DNA of 64,000 bases from Tolypeutes matacus (Eukaryota > Chordata > Mammalia > Cingulata > Chlamyphoridae): assembly GCA_026826555.1 (NCBI GenBank), contig JAKSZT010054457.1, positions 7,142,535-7,206,534 on the forward strand. Direction: 5' to 3'. The notes below the pieces were generated by a model. The model did no database searches. It saw only the letters and a program-made list of their open reading frames with translations, and was not told the DNA's origin. Shown here in pieces: positions 37,111-49,678 of this stretch (position 1 is the first letter of the stretch; the number at the start of each line of letters is the position of its first letter). Made by a program: the position numbers and the translations under genes.

Positions 37111-37679
37111 CATTCCTAATAATTTGATATCAAGTAAATTATAACAATCACTTATAAGCAACCATGCATTGATTTATATAAATAAATCTGTATCAGACAG
37201 TTTTCTTTTTTGAAGGGGAGACACTTATTCTCTACTCCTCATGTTTCCTTCAACATAGGTCTTTCATTAGAGTGATATTCTAGACCTTCCTCTAGTCCCA
37301 GGGAAGGAGATTGACTTTTCAGAGTCCTGAGTGCCACCTGTAAAGGTAAGTCTGCCTTCGATTGGCTATCAGAATTGGGAATCTCATTGCTTCAGCACAC
37401 TGAAGCCATGGTCTGAAAGCTCCATCAATAATAGCATTGACTTTTTGCTTTATATCTGACTGACTCCTGCGTCAGTTATTAATTTCTAAAATTCCAACAG
37501 GCATCTTCATGGGCCTTATTTACTCTAACTAAAACAAAATTTACTTGTTCTTTATTCAAATCCTAAAAGAGTTCCACTTTAAACTATTTTTATTTTACCT
37601 AATTTAAACTTTGTAGAACTAAATCAACATATATTCATTATAAAAGCATTTCAAATTCTGGATTTAAAAAGAAATTATC

Positions 37680-37847
37680 GGGAAGAGGCTGTGGCTCAAT
37701 CAGTAGGGCTCCCGTTTACCATATGGGAGGCCCTGGGTTCGGTTCCCGGGGCCTGCTGGTGAAGGCAAGCCCGCCCACGCGGCGTGATTAGCTGACCCAG
37801 CGAGCATAAAGTGTAAAAAAATTCTTTAAAAAAAAAAAAAAGAAAAG
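37680..37847 (+). repeat. tRNA-derived SINE (DAS-like), full unit
   Basis: The best SINE copy in the window. The RNA polymerase III A box (tggctcaatcagtagg) is at 37692-37707 and the B box (ggttcggttcc) at 37736-37746. They are followed by a SINE-specific GC-rich tail domain and an A-rich end at 37815-37847. A perfect 13-bp target-site duplication, aaaagaaattatc, lies at 37667-37679 and 37848-37860. It is derived from a tRNA and is not a tRNA gene, because no acceptor stem or cloverleaf can be completed. Confidence 0.9.
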
Positions 37848-38049
37848 AAAAGAAATTATCTACAATCTATCACCCTGGAAAAAAATCATTATTTTCGGTG
37901 ACTATCCTTCATAATCTTTTAGCTTTGCATATGTATATATTGTTTGTTTCTTTATACACAAAAAAATAAGGTAATACCAGGAGTCAGTTTTATTACAAGT
38001 TATGATTAATTTAGTTCCTTCTTCTAAGATACATTTGAACTTTGTTATA

Positions 38050-38579
38050 TGCCTGAGACAGTTTGAAATTTTTATGAATCCTAAAAAGAGGAAGATTGTT
38101 TTTGACTAATCCATTCCTGTGGGTGTGAGAACCATTTGATTGGATTACATCAGGTTGAGTCTCTGCCCTCTGGCTGGGTCTGATAAAAATGGGCACACAG
38201 GAGAAAAGAAGCCACCATTTTTGATCCTGCCATGTGAGAGAAAGGACAAAGTAGAGCGAGAAAAGACTACAGGTTTGCCTATAGCTTCAGGAAGGGAGAA
38301 AAGCTCCAAGAGACTATGAGGAGGCCTGGAAAGAGACAACCCCTATGTGGTTGTACACAGCTGAGCTCTGGGAGATGATAGATTCGGAAGGGAAAGGCAG
38401 AGGCCTTGGCAGAGATTGGCGGCCATCTTGCTTCACCAAGTGGCTTTGGTGAGAAAGCATCTCTGATGTTGCCTTGATTTAGATATTTCATGGCCTCAGA
38501 ACTCTAAGCTTTTACCCCCTTTATAAAAGCCAATCCATTTCTGGTACTATGCATTGGCAGCACTTTGGCAACTAAAACA
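38050..38579 (+). mobile_element. MaLR-type solo LTR
   Basis: Begins 'tgcctgagacagtttg' and ends 'ggcaactaaaaca'. The 3' part has 'gttgccttgatttagat', 'ggcctcagaactctaagc', and TATAAAA near 38521-38527. It is a different subfamily from the two other MaLR-like LTRs here, with a longer U3. No internal region is present. Confidence 0.7.
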
Positions 38580-38850
38580 ATGACTTAGTTGGTCTCCCCT
38601 GTATTCACAAACTACAGTTTATTTAATTGATTTCTTGTTTTTAAGCATTTAGGTTTTCTCCAATTTAGTGCTATTATAAACACTGTTTGGAAGAACATTG
38701 TAGCTTATTCTTTGTGTATTTTTACCACATTTTCTTATCACACATTCTTGAAACTGGGTTTTTAAAGTTCTGAGCCATTTTGCCAGATTTTCTACCAACT
38801 TATGTGAGTGAAAAGGCCAATTGTCATTATTTAAAATATTTGAAAATATA

Positions 38851-40080
38851 ATAGATGGGCTGAAATTGTTTGCCCTTTCATATCTACTCTCTACCCTTCT
38901 CTATGCTGTAGTATGCCCCAGAAGGCTGATTCCTAAGGATATACACATACACATGTCCTATTGTTTCTATTTCTTAGGAAAACTCTGAATAATACAAATC
39001 CTTTGGTAATCTCCACACACTTCTTCATCCAGGAGCTACCCTCTGATGTTAACAATCAAGAAACAATGTCACTGAGCATAATCCTAAAACTATAGCATCC
39101 CATGACTATGGGGTGACTGATGCCAATCAAAAAGTACTTGGTATCATGCTGGGATGACAGTTACACCAGGTAACATTTGTCACTGACATTGTCCCTGTGG
39201 GAAGTCTGAAAAACATTTGTTAAGCAGTTTAAGGCATGTTATTCTAAAATTAATGTGTTTATTTTTATTACTATATTTCATAAAAAGGGTAAAGTAATAA
39301 CACAGAAATTGAGAGCCAGGTGTACCATGTTTATAAAAAACACTATCAAACCGGCACTAGACTGGTTCTAACATCGGGGATAGATATAAATGCCTTTTCC
39401 TCACTGGTAACATACATATATATATATATATATATAAATAGATCCACTACCAAATTGTAGTTCAGAAAGTTTGCTGTTCTAAAAAAAATAATATCTAAAA
39501 TTAAAAAGCATTTTTTCCTATTTTGGATTGAAATTAGTTAATTGTCCTAAACAGCTCTAAAAGACTCTGAATGACAAAAGTGGCAAACTAAAACTCCAAC
39601 AACGAGAAGTTAAGGAAGCTAAAAATTTGGTATCATTATTATTTTTGTTGGGCGCCTACAGATGCAAGACCATAGACTATATTATGTATTCAAGAATTTA
39701 TATGTAAAGATTAAATTATGGTTTTTGGTCCACCAGAATAATATTTTGAACAGTAGTTTTGAATTTATGGTTAATTCCAATATCTGTTTCTGTTTGAAAC
39801 TTCATGGTATTTCCTTGATGTTTTTTAAACTTCAGGGATGTGAATCTGGGAGAACAAGATATAATTAAAGAGCCCATTGAGTATTTAACAAATACTCATC
39901 CTGTACATCCATAGTGAAGCATGATAGCCTCTAGGGATTAATTTTTATTTCAATTCAGTTGGAAATGCTGCAATTGTTAAGTTAAATCTCAGTATAGTTA
40001 TAAACTATTGTAATTCACAGCTATCATTTCATCTCCTTCAAGTGACAGAGAAGAACACTAAGAATCATTTAGAAAGAAAG
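38851..40080. other. No gene seen; AT microsatellite at 39415-39436
   Basis: Unassigned sequence with a (TA)n run near 39415-39436. No supported coding or RNA feature. Confidence 0.5.
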
Positions 40081-40185
40081 AGAAATGGAAAGCAAGAAAA
40101 GAAGGAGGAAGGGGCCAGGAGAGAGAAAGGGAAAGAAAGAGAGAGCAAAAGCGGAAGGAAGGGAGGAAGGGAGGAAGGGAGGGGG
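40075..40185. repeat. Purine-rich low-complexity tract
   Basis: GA/GGAA-rich sequence (imperfect GGAAG and GGGA units). The Lys/Arg/Glu-rich frame it produces is compositional and is not a gene. Confidence 0.85.
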
Positions 40186-40829
40186 TAACAACAATAAAGC
40201 AATTAAATGTAAAAAAGCTGCTAGATTACAGACTTCATTCTTTAGTTCCTGCCTGACCAAATGTATATCATATTACATGGAAATTAGTTTTACTTATCTT
40301 CAGCAAAACACAGTGTTTTACCATTTTCCTGGGATGCCAAGTAGTTTGAAGTGTTAAAAGTAATTAAATGCTGCAGGAGGCTAACTTCTTTGATGACAAA
40401 GAAAATTTAAAGTAGGGGGAAATTCAGGCAAAAATATAGCCCATTCCCATGAGCTTTAACCTACTTTCCTCTCAAGATTAGAAACTGATCACATTCAATA
40501 GACATCACTATTTCAAGTATGTATATGTGTATATATATGTATATATATTTAAACCAAGGGTAGTTATTAATCTGTAGTTTGAAAAGACTAGAGATAAGTT
40601 AACCTTTTATGAGGTTATATACCTTTCTTCACTATTTGTTTAAATTTATCTGAAACAACAAATAAAATTTCCCCAACCAGACGTGGCTTTGACAGAAAGC
40701 TTGAAACTTTAAAAAAAAAAAAAAATATATATTGCTAGAATATCACCAATGACACTCACTGTTCCCTAGGTGGAAATGAAACAAGTGGAGACTTAGAACA
40801 AAGTAAATCAGACTTACTAGCAAGTGTTT

Positions 40830-41390
40830 AATTCACTTCAGTAAAATTTAACTGAGATCCTACTATATGCAAGACAAAGATAAAAACATAATATAAATGT
40901 AGAAATAATAATTTTAGAATGTGATCAATTGCCATAAAAGAGCTTGTAGGTACTGTGGAGTTTCAAAAGCAAGAAAATATACCTTCTTGAGGAAATCAGA
41001 AAACTTCATGGAGAAAATAGCCTTTGGGATAGAATGAATGAACAGTATTGTCTACAACTGTAGGTGAGGAAAACAGGAATTCAGAAACAGTAAAAGCACG
41101 AAAAATGAGGTAAAAATGCTGTGCACACATAAACAGAGAAAGCAGGTATGTTTCATAGCACAATAGTTACACATATGGGACTAATAAGTGGGAGACTGTG
41201 TTGGACTTAGATTTTTAGGTTTCATTCTGTAGGGAACAGGAAGACATAAAAATTGAATATGCAGAAAAGTGTCCTGGGCTAAGTTGTCATCTTTGTCCCA
41301 GCAATGATAGGAATAATGGTGTGGGGACCAACACAGTTGAGAAGATCAATTAAACAAGCCAAAAGGGTGGTGATGATTGTTGAGGAACTA
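40830..41390. repeat. Probable L2-class remnants
   Basis: Text such as 'gagatcctactatatgcaag' near 40853, 'aaaagagcttgtaggtactg' near 40936 and 'cttcatggagaaaatagcc' follows the order of old L2 sequences. Very diverged. Confidence 0.4.
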
Positions 41391-41421
41391 CATTACTCCA
41401 CCTGAAGTCACTGAATCTAAT

Positions 41422-41458
<37 letters not shown>

Positions 41459-41571
41459 TTTTTTAAAAGATTTTTATTTATTTATTCATTTATCACCCCC
41501 TTGCTGCTTGTGTTCGCTGGGTCAGCTAACCACGTCGTGCGGGCGGGCTTGCCTTCACCAGGAGGCCCCGG
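41422..41571 (-). repeat. 5'-truncated tRNA-SINE, minus strand
   Basis: A (TTTA)n-rich tail at 41422-41490 is followed by the reverse of the SINE tail domain seen at 37745-37800 ('gggtcagctaaccacg', 'gcgggcttgccttcacc'). The tRNA-like boxes are missing, so it is 5'-truncated. A 9-bp duplication, gaatctaat, lies at 41413-41421 and 41572-41580. Confidence 0.85.
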
Positions 41572-41580
41572 GAATCTAAT

Positions 41581-42814
41581 CTAATCCTACGAAAACAAGT
41601 CTTGCTAGTTTGAAGTCAACATGCTATAAAATACTAGATCTCAGAAACAGAAATCAGACAAGACTTGACATCACAGCTCAACTATAATTGTATTCAAATT
41701 AGAGGGATCTCCAGGAAGCTGACCTCAAGTAACTCAGCATCACTATGAAGTGGGCTTTGTTTGACAACTTTTCTTTTTACTATGGGCTGCATAGAAACAC
41801 TCTACTGAGTGGCCAAGAACTGGGCTACAACACTGGTGCTCCATACTAGCAGATGAGACCAAAACTGCTGGCCTAAAAAAAAAAAAAAAAAAAAAAAATT
41901 CTGAACTGTGTGCTTATGCCTTCAAAAATTTTTTTTGCTTTATTTTGTTTTTGTTTTTGTTTTTCAAGAGGGGAGTGCAGTGATGCTTGATATCTATGCT
42001 ACTGGAATCATCCCTATTTTCCAAAACTGATTCCTTCTGCTGACACTAATGCCTTTCTTCAGCAAATAACCTGAATCTAAATAAGATAAATAGGTGTCCT
42101 CTGGGGCTTACAGCAGAGAAGCCTCTGGGCATTACTGGATACACTCAATTAGGAGGTATCATTCCCAGATGGTGACAGTGACAAGGAACTAAATCCTAAG
42201 AAAGTGCAATATGAGTGCTTGAATTATAGGTGACTAATTTGGTTGACTCCACTTGCAGGGTTTGACCGGCCATCGCAGGTAAAAGAATTTGATTGAGCAT
42301 AAATCAAAAATCTCTCCAGAGCTGAGTGACCTTGTTAAGCAACATTGGTACATCTTTTATGCAGCGAGCTATGCTCAGCAATGCACAGATATTTTCCATT
42401 AACCTCTGAGGCAACAACAAATTTATCCATTTTTTTTCCTAGCTTACTTACCCAACTCAAATCTTTGAGCAAAATGTCCCTCACTTCTCCCATTTGCCAC
42501 CTTGTAATGCGGGCCATATGAACTAAGTCATCTAGTAAGGCAGCTGCCTATACCAGCCTTACAGGGTTCTTAAGTTCTAAATTCTGGAATTCTGACCTTT
42601 CTAAGAGAATTCCAAGCATAATTTAAAAGTACATGGAGAAACAGAGAGAAACCTCTTGGCTTCTACAGTGATTGAACAGACTAACTGAGTATCTTTGTAA
42701 TGTTGGATTGCGCCACTCCAAACACAAGTATTATATGACTAAAGTACCAGGCCCTGTGCTCAGAGCTGAGTGTACAGTGAAAAATCACACAGTCCCTGGA
42801 GAAATAGAAAGAGT
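41581..42814. other. No gene seen
   Basis: Unassigned. An A tract lies at 41875-41898 and a (TTTTG)n stretch near 41940-41965. Nothing else can be supported. Confidence 0.5.
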
Positions 42815-43000
42815 GGCTTTTAGAACAGGTTTTGGAGTCAAGTAGACCTGGACTCATATCCCACTTCTGACTTTTTCTGTGATTTTGAACAAATAGTTAA
42901 TTTCTCTTAGCTTCAGTTTCTGCATCTACAAAATGAGGGAAATTGTGCTACATCATAGGTTTTGTGATCACAAAAGATGAAAGAGAAATGCTTAGTTGAA
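42815..43000 (+). repeat. MIR SINE, plus strand
   Basis: Follows the MIR consensus: 'tttggagtcaagtagacctg', 'gactcatatcccacttctg', 'tgtgattttgaacaaat', 'agttaatttctctta', 'cttcagtttctgcatct', 'acaaaatgaggg'. Diverged but colinear. Confidence 0.75.
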
Positions 43001-44098
43001 CATGTTTAATATTGAGATGTGCAGTTGTTAGATGCTTGTTGCTGTTGTTGTTGTTGTAAACTTTTGTTTTGTTTTAGATACTCACTGTGGAGGGAAAGGG
43101 AGAAAATAAAAACCAGTAAGTATACAATAATACCCAGATGAGCACACCACTGGACAGTTTTCCTTATCCTTAGAAAATATTTAATCATTTGTGAACTAGC
43201 ATCTTTTCACAGCCCTTCAGATTAAATGAAAAATAAATAAGAAGGCACCTTTTATCTCAGTATCATAAGGTATATTTCATGTGTAGGGACATAAATAGTA
43301 ACAAAAGCCTTTAAACACATCTGTATTCTTAAAGCAGCAAGAGAAGGGTGCTTTAAAGCAGAGTTCCATCACCCTCCTTGTTATTAAACACTCCCACAGC
43401 ATGATGGGTCAAGGCTAGGCCTTAGTCAGTTGCTGGCTCAGTCACTACTGCTTTAGAGGAAAGCACAAAACATGGTGTTTTACTAGTGTGCTGAGGAAAA
43501 GCCATGCCTGGAATTGTTGCTATGCTACTAGAATGTCAGCAAGCTCACAGATATTTCCAGGGCAACCCATGTAACATGTGTAAAAATCTGTTAGGGTTTC
43601 TATCAGAACTCCTAGCAGCCGAATGACCATTTGGGAATGTATGATTCTTGTTATAATCTAGACCTTGGAATAAACAAACAAACAAGCAAACATAATCAGA
43701 CATTGCAGGAAAAAAATTGTTAAAGATCTTTTTAGATGCAGTCCCTTCAGTTATTATCATTTGCATTGGTCCACTGAGCCACGCTACATATAGTTCACCA
43801 AGGGCAGGATTTCATCAGAGTAAGAGTTGAGTGACAAGGTGGATAGAGACTCAGAAGAGGACAATGACCCAAAAGAGCTTTAACTGTGATAGACCCAACG
43901 TATTCTATGTGCCCAAAGATGCCCTTGGCTTTACTCAGAGGATCACTTAAACCGGTATCCCATAGAGGGATGCTATTCTAAGAGACCTTCCCACCCCCGA
44001 CCTAAGCATCCACCTGTGACTGGCTCCCTTGAAAGACTGCCCCACAACCTGCCACATGATCACAAAAAAATCTCGTTTAATATAAAAAAAAAGAATAA
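43001..44098. other. No gene seen
   Basis: Unassigned sequence with a short (TTG)n run near 43040-43057 and (AAAC)n near 43672-43690. Confidence 0.5.
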
Positions 44099-44310
44099 AG
44101 AAAGAGTGTGGTCTACAATGTGAACTATGGTCCATGCTTGTGGCAAAGCCCCAAGATGTGTATATCTATTGCAGGTGATGTGCCACACTAATGAAGGATG
44201 TTTATGTGGGAGATTGTGGGAAGAGTGGGAGGTGGGGCACATGGGAATCCCTACAGTTTTTGTGTAACATTTATGTAATCAAAGTATCTTAAAAAAAAAA
44301 ATTACTAAAA
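44099..44310 (+). mobile_element. Truncated copy of the 1.25-kb retroposon
   Basis: Aligns along its length with the last 215 bases of the element at 60973-62222. Shared segments include 'tacaatgtgaactatggtcc', 'ggcaaagcccca', 'gtgccacactaatgaagg' and 'catgggaatccct' (here 'acatgggaatccct'). It ends in an A-rich tail near 44290-44320. The 5' end abuts an A-rich sequence resembling the tail-side flank, so a target-site duplication of the form 'aaaaaaaagaa' is likely but cannot be delimited. Confidence 0.8.
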
Positions 44311-45849
44311 AAAAAAGAAAAGAGATATTGGATGTCTGATTCTTTAGGCTATTCTGAATGCAGAATTTAGCTAGCAATATTTGTGATTAGAGATTTCTCT
44401 TTTAACTTAGATTTAACTTTTTTTCTCCCTGCCTTGATCTGCTAGGTTGTCCTGAAGGCATTAAGCCTCCTGGGTATGTCCCTGAAGGGCTTCTGGATCT
44501 AGATTATGTGATCTCTACCGCTTGCTGCTTTTATTTTCTCTTGCTGGGAATTTCCCATTGACTTTAATTAAGCTCCCTTTAGTATTATTAGCTTCTCAGT
44601 ATCTGATCTAAAGCCTTTCAAATATAAAACATATCAAGTTGAAAAGAGAGCAGTTCAGCCATAAAAGAGATGTGGAATCTATACAACTTACCACATTATA
44701 AAAAGGTCAGCCCTTTAAATGGTCATGTTAAATAGGATGAAACTTGGGTTAAACCATCCCTCTATGAAGGTTCACAAGCCCATCCATAGGCATAATAATG
44801 TGAGGAAAAGAAGAGCCAGCCAGCCTTCCTGTCTGTGGGGCAGGTTACATGCAGTTGAAGCCTGCTTTGAAAGGGAACAGTATGAGACTCAGCAAAATTT
44901 TTATTAGCAAACACAAAATCACATATAACCCCAACCAAACCTCATTTCGGAATTTAAAGAGCAGACCATGCAGAGTGAACATTGGAGTCAAGAACACATA
45001 TCAAAGGTGAGGTTTTAGAAAGGCCTTTTATACTGTTAGCCTTGTATATATATATACACACACACACATACACATATAAGAGGTTTTGATTCTCTTATTT
45101 ATATTTTGTTTTGTTTTTAATGTAGCATTTCAGGTAAAAAAGGTTAAGGGTCTCCTAGTTAATGACACACTCAGGGGCACAAAAAGAATCCTACTCCATA
45201 GCTATCTATAACACACGTATTTTCTCTCTGTACCATTTTTGGTTAATTGTTGTCTCATTAGGATGTGACAGCAGACTCCTAATTCCACCAATCCTATCAC
45301 ACTGTCTTCCATGATAATAGCCATGCCAGAAAGTTCCCTAATGGGTTTGTACAACAAAGATGATACTCTCCAACCAAATAAATATTTTATTACTAGCCAG
45401 GACTCAGCAACCTGAACCAAAGAAAGCCATGGGGAACCTATTTTCTTTTTTCTACCCTTAACTCAAAATCTGTCCAGGTTAAAATGCAAGGTACTGTCAC
45501 TGCTTCCTTTCTCCTGGGCCCTGGCCTCATTTGGGCACATTCTCACAAGTAAGATAAGACCCCCAGTCCCACAGTAAAAGCCTCTAAGAGAGATAAGATT
45601 CACAAAAGAAAAAGCTAAAAAAAGAGCTTCTTATATAAAACACAACATTCTCTATCTCTTTACAGCTCTTACTAAAATCTTCATCATCTGACCACTTGTC
45701 ACAACAGGGTAACTTTGAGGACATCCCTCATATTTCTTTGATGGTCAAATGAAGGATGTTGGAATGGGACACTAGTTAGAGGGGTTCCCACACAATAACT
45801 CTGTACAAGGGATTGCCTGGAAAATGGGGTGAGACCCAGCAATACACAC
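44311..45849. other. No gene seen; low-repeat stretch
   Basis: No repeat or gene is named here. A perfect NF-kappaB-type palindrome (gggaatttccc) lies at 44546-44556, close to a 'tttaattaag' homeodomain-type core, and a (TA)n/(CA)n run lies near 45041-45078. Single motifs like these are weak evidence of function. Confidence 0.45.
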
Positions 45850-45854
45850 AGTGC

Positions 45855-45879
45855 ACACACACACACACACACACACAGG
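45855..45879. repeat. CA microsatellite
   Basis: About 11-12 consecutive CA units, flanked by a G-rich 'ggtggggtggtgggg' segment. Confidence 0.9.
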
Positions 45880-46506
45880 TGGGGTGGTGGGGATGGATAC
45901 ATTAACTGCCTCTATGATTTCTGATATAGTCTGTTGCCCTACATTTGAGAACCATTGCTTACAATAAGATACAAAATCCTTTCTGTAAACTGGCTTACTT
46001 GAAAAATAGCATGTTTTTTCTGAAACACAGAATTGGGACAGTCATCAGAAAGTTAGTTAAATAGCAAAACCATTTACATTAATTAGAAAGAAAATGAGTA
46101 GTTTATGGAAAAGAAAAGCAAGGTATAGTATTTGAGAGTTTTAAGGGTATATGTCATAAAGGAGAGGTCTGAGTGTCTGCATATATAATTTTCTCAGAGG
46201 ATCACAGGAATTCCTGGTCTTCCACCAAATACAGTGCAAGTGGAATAATTTTTCCAAGCCACCATCCCTCATTCCCTATCTTATATGGAGATAGGTAAGC
46301 TCCTGAGTTCACTTTTTTATAACACGAAGATTCAAAAAAAAAAAAACAAATTCCAATGACCACTGAAATTGTCTTTGATTCACCTATGTACTAATTTACT
46401 AGCAGCAAATTTAATACAAAAGTCCCATCATGACATTGGAAAGTCTTGCTCTAGCTTGCAAGGATTTTTGCAATTCTGAGTGACAAGAAAAATTCTTCAC
46501 TAACTA

Positions 46507-46844
46507 CAGACATGCTTCGGAAATATTTCAGGTTCAGTTCTAGACCACTGCAATAGAGTATGGCAATAACACAAGTCACATGAATTTTTTGGTTTTCCAG
46601 TGCATATGAAAGTTATATTTACACTAGACTATAGTTTAAATGTATTTTAAGTGTATAATAATAATGAAAAAGTTTGATTGTGATAATTAACAAAATGTAA
46701 AACAAATACATGAAATGAGCACATGCTTTTGGAAAAATGGCACTGACAGACTTCCTCAAGGCAGGGTTGCCACAAACAATCTGTAAAAAACACAATATCT
46801 ATGAAGCACAATAAAGTAAAGTGTAATAAAATGAGGTATGCCTA
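46507..46844 (+). mobile_element. Internally deleted Tigger1-like DNA transposon
   Basis: The left end (cagacatgcttcgga, then 'gttctagaccactgcaat') and the right end ('gcagggttgccacaaac', 'cacaataaagtaaagtg', 'gaggtatgccta') match the termini of Tigger1 (TcMar, pogo-like). The two ends are near-inverted repeats with TA dinucleotides at 46505-46506 and 46845-46846. Only about 340 bases remain, with the transposase-bearing middle lost; the join lies near 46655-46670. This is a nonautonomous MITE-like derivative, now fixed. Confidence 0.85.
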
Positions 46845-46999
46845 TACTAACAATATAATGTATTGTTTGTCTTTTAAAAGAGAACACTGTTGATACCTTC
46901 CTCTTCACTACTTTCCTTCCTCCAGTCCTTTAAGCAGAGTAAATAGAGGCATTGTAAGGGAGTAAATTCAAAACCATTAATTTAGGAATGTCCAGATGT

Positions 47000-47391
47000 C
47001 CGGGAAAGATGAGAAGACTACGAAGCAAGCTTCTATATTGTGTGTGGTAGGAGCACAGATGCAGGGAAAACAGAAACTTTCAGCAAATAACCACTTTATT
47101 ACTTACGCCGCAGAAAGGGTCCAAAATCGCTGAGAAAGAGATCCCATTGTGGCCGGTCTCCCAGGGAAGCCAAACTGATCAGGTCAGGGTCAATGGATGG
47201 TAGCTCCACAAGCCCCACTTCACGTTGAAGAGGAGGGACCCTGTGCTGCCGGGGGCGGGGAACTTATACAACCCGGGGCGGGGGGGAAGGGCCCCTGCCA
47301 CTGGGAGTTCCCACCATGATAAGCAGCTGAGGCTGCTTGTTCCAGGTTTCCAGGTTTAAGCTGAGGTCAGGCCATTTCATTAGACCTAACA
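47000..47391 (-). mobile_element. ERV-like solo LTR (different family), minus strand
   Basis: On the minus strand it begins TGTTAGG at 47391, has TGTATAA at 47270-47264 in a GC-rich promoter-like stretch, and AATAAA at 47100-47095, followed by a 'gtggttatttgctg' segment. It is GC-rich against the AT-rich surroundings. The U3/R parts do not resemble the LTRs at 17500-18008 or 63519-64000. The 3' boundary is uncertain (47000-47060). No internal genes are seen. Confidence 0.6.
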
Positions 47392-49124
47392 TCTTCCTTG
47401 GCTAGGCTGGGGAATGGAAACTTATTGAAACATCTGCACACAATAGAAAAGGAGATGGGGGATAGAAGAGGACTGAGCCCTGGGAGCTGGCCATTAGGGG
47501 TGTCAGTGACTTCCACATCAGAGGTCTGGAAAGAAGATAAGTCAAAAGAATTGAAAAGTTGATTAAGCAGTAGAGCCCAGAAATACACAAACAGGCATAT
47601 CTAGGATATCCTATGCTTGTGTGCTGTCCATGGGGAGCCCTAATTAGATAACTTCTTAGGACCCTTCTAGACCTTCAAACCCATTAGTGAATAAGCATAG
47701 GACCAATGGTAATCTACAGAATATTGCCTAATTTTCATACCATAACCAAATTAACTACCATCTCTTCTGCTTCTTAACATTCTTGGATCACAATTCTTCT
47801 TAAAAAATCTCTTTTTTTTTCTTGAAAGTGTTTAGTTAGTCTCAGGTGCTTTTTATGGTTTAAAGGGGGCATTGATTTGACATCAATCAAAAAACTTTTC
47901 AGGAAGTAATTAGAGCATTGACTAACAAAGAAACACATCCAGGTAGAATATGTGCCCTAAATTTCCCTTCCTGAGCCAAGCAGCTTGTCTCACTTACAGG
48001 CTAAAATAATGTATTATTTATAAATAATAAGAAGCATCTGTGTAGAATTGTTTGCAATCATGGTCAGACAGTAAAAATAAAGAGACAGCTATATTCAACT
48101 TACTTTTTTATAAGAATCGTGTAAAATAGGAGGAACATGGCAATTGTAGAAGCAGCAGCCTTTTGTTTATTCACAATCATGGTAATACACCAAGATTCAT
48201 ACTAGGCAGTGGAATATGTATGTTGTGGCCTTTAAGTAAAAACCTACTAGCACAAACCAGATTCTGAATTTTGCTTAGCAAAGTAATCATTATAAAAGAT
48301 ACCATTTGTATGTAAAATACTTGAAGCTTAAGTTTATTTCTCCAAGAATAAAGAAAGTAGGCACATATTCCCTGTGTTTTTTGGTGTCTTAGTTTCTTTG
48401 GACAGCTCTCAAATTACCAGGATTGCTCTTGGGGCATCTACAGATATATCCACACCCGAATTTTTCATGGAATTAAAATAACATCTATTACTAAGAGCGC
48501 ATTTGTTCCTGCAACTCTAAGAAAGCATGTTGTTAACTGTACTGAGGAGTGTTTTAAATGGGTAAGTACAAGAAGTCATTCGCATAGGAAACAAGACTAG
48601 AAGGAGGGAACCAGTGAGGGAGCCATAGTCCAGATATCCTTGTCTAAAGAGATAATGATAATGATTGAGAATGTAGGACAGAATATATTTTGGAGATAGA
48701 GTTAAACACTCTGATCGATAGACTAGTTATGGAGAATGAAGAAAAAAGAGTAATCAGGGATAACTTAGTAACTCAGTTGAAGGTTTTATCTATTTACTGA
48801 GACTTTACTTCCAACAAAGTAAGGATTCCCTCCTCAATTAAGGGCAACAAAGTGAAGATACAAAAATAAAAAGAAGTGTCAAAATACAGTTAACATTCAA
48901 CCATGCTAATGATGATGAAAACAAGCCAGGAAGAATTCTAATATTCCCATAAGTTAATAAATGAGTGGGCTGTAGCAGAAAGCCAGCTTGTTCAGACTAG
49001 AACAATGGAGAAAGTGCAAAAGGTGCATTGTGGAAAAAAAAGAAAGGTAGTCAAAAAGCCCAAGGGCAGTGCCTAAAAATCACAGGGCAGATAGTTGACA
49101 AATAGGAACTAGAGAATTAATGAT
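47392..49124. other. No gene seen
   Basis: Unassigned AT-rich sequence; no supported coding, RNA or repeat feature. Confidence 0.5.
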
Positions 49125-49423
49125 CAGTTATCCCCTCTATATAGTAGCGGGATACAAATTTAATTTTAAGAAAAAAAAAATGCAGCTGTTCGTTTATGTT
49201 ATTAAATAACAAAAGTCATACTGTACAAGCAATATTATACATAACGGTGCATACATTTTATGCATTTCTGAGTTTCTAAACTTTTTTTGTGTCGTCTGTT
49301 GGCCTTCACATGTATTCTGCAGCTTCCACAAAACTTCCCTAAGACTCCCATTTAATTTGTTATGCTGACCTAAAATATATCAAAGTTGTGATGGGGAAAG
49401 TCCCAATGTGGAAGGGATAACTG
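49125..49423. mobile_element. Short DNA transposon with 13-bp inverted ends
   Basis: cagttatcccctc at 49125-49137 and gaagggataactg at 49411-49423 form inverted termini with one mismatch. The 299-bp body has no coding frame, as in nonautonomous TcMar-Tigger-type MITEs. The flanking dinucleotides are AT on the left and TA on the right, so the expected TA duplication is imperfect. Confidence 0.7.
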
Positions 49424-49678
49424 TATTTCAAGCCCCTGAATTTAATAGGCTTTTTCTTCATATTACTAGTAATTTATTTTATATATCATTTAAAAAGGTC
49501 AAGTGACCTAAAAGTTAAGAAAAATTTTCAACATCAACTTATTTAAACATTCAGCCATTAATTCAAGCAATTAAAATTCATGACTGTTGTATGCCAAACC
49601 TGTAGGAATAGGCCCTAAGGAAACAGAAAACTTTGGATTTCCTACCCACAAATTCTTCCCTATTAAAAGTTAGCCACT

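Larger units (their letters stand above)
37620..38850 (+). mobile_element. Old L1M-type LINE remnant, interrupted
   Basis: Parts at 37620-37679, 37861-38049 and 38580-38850 read as one diverged sequence typical of the region near the 3' end of old L1M LINEs: 'gcatatgtatatattgtttg', then 'aagcatttaggttttctcc', 'aatttagtgctattataaac', then 'gccattttgccagattttc'. A SINE (37680-37847) and a MaLR LTR (38050-38579) were inserted later. Confidence 0.5.

Noticed and set aside
37680..37847. Possible tRNA gene (A and B boxes present)
   Set aside because: Acceptor and anticodon stems cannot be completed, an A-rich tail and target-site duplication follow, and it matches the other SINE copies here.
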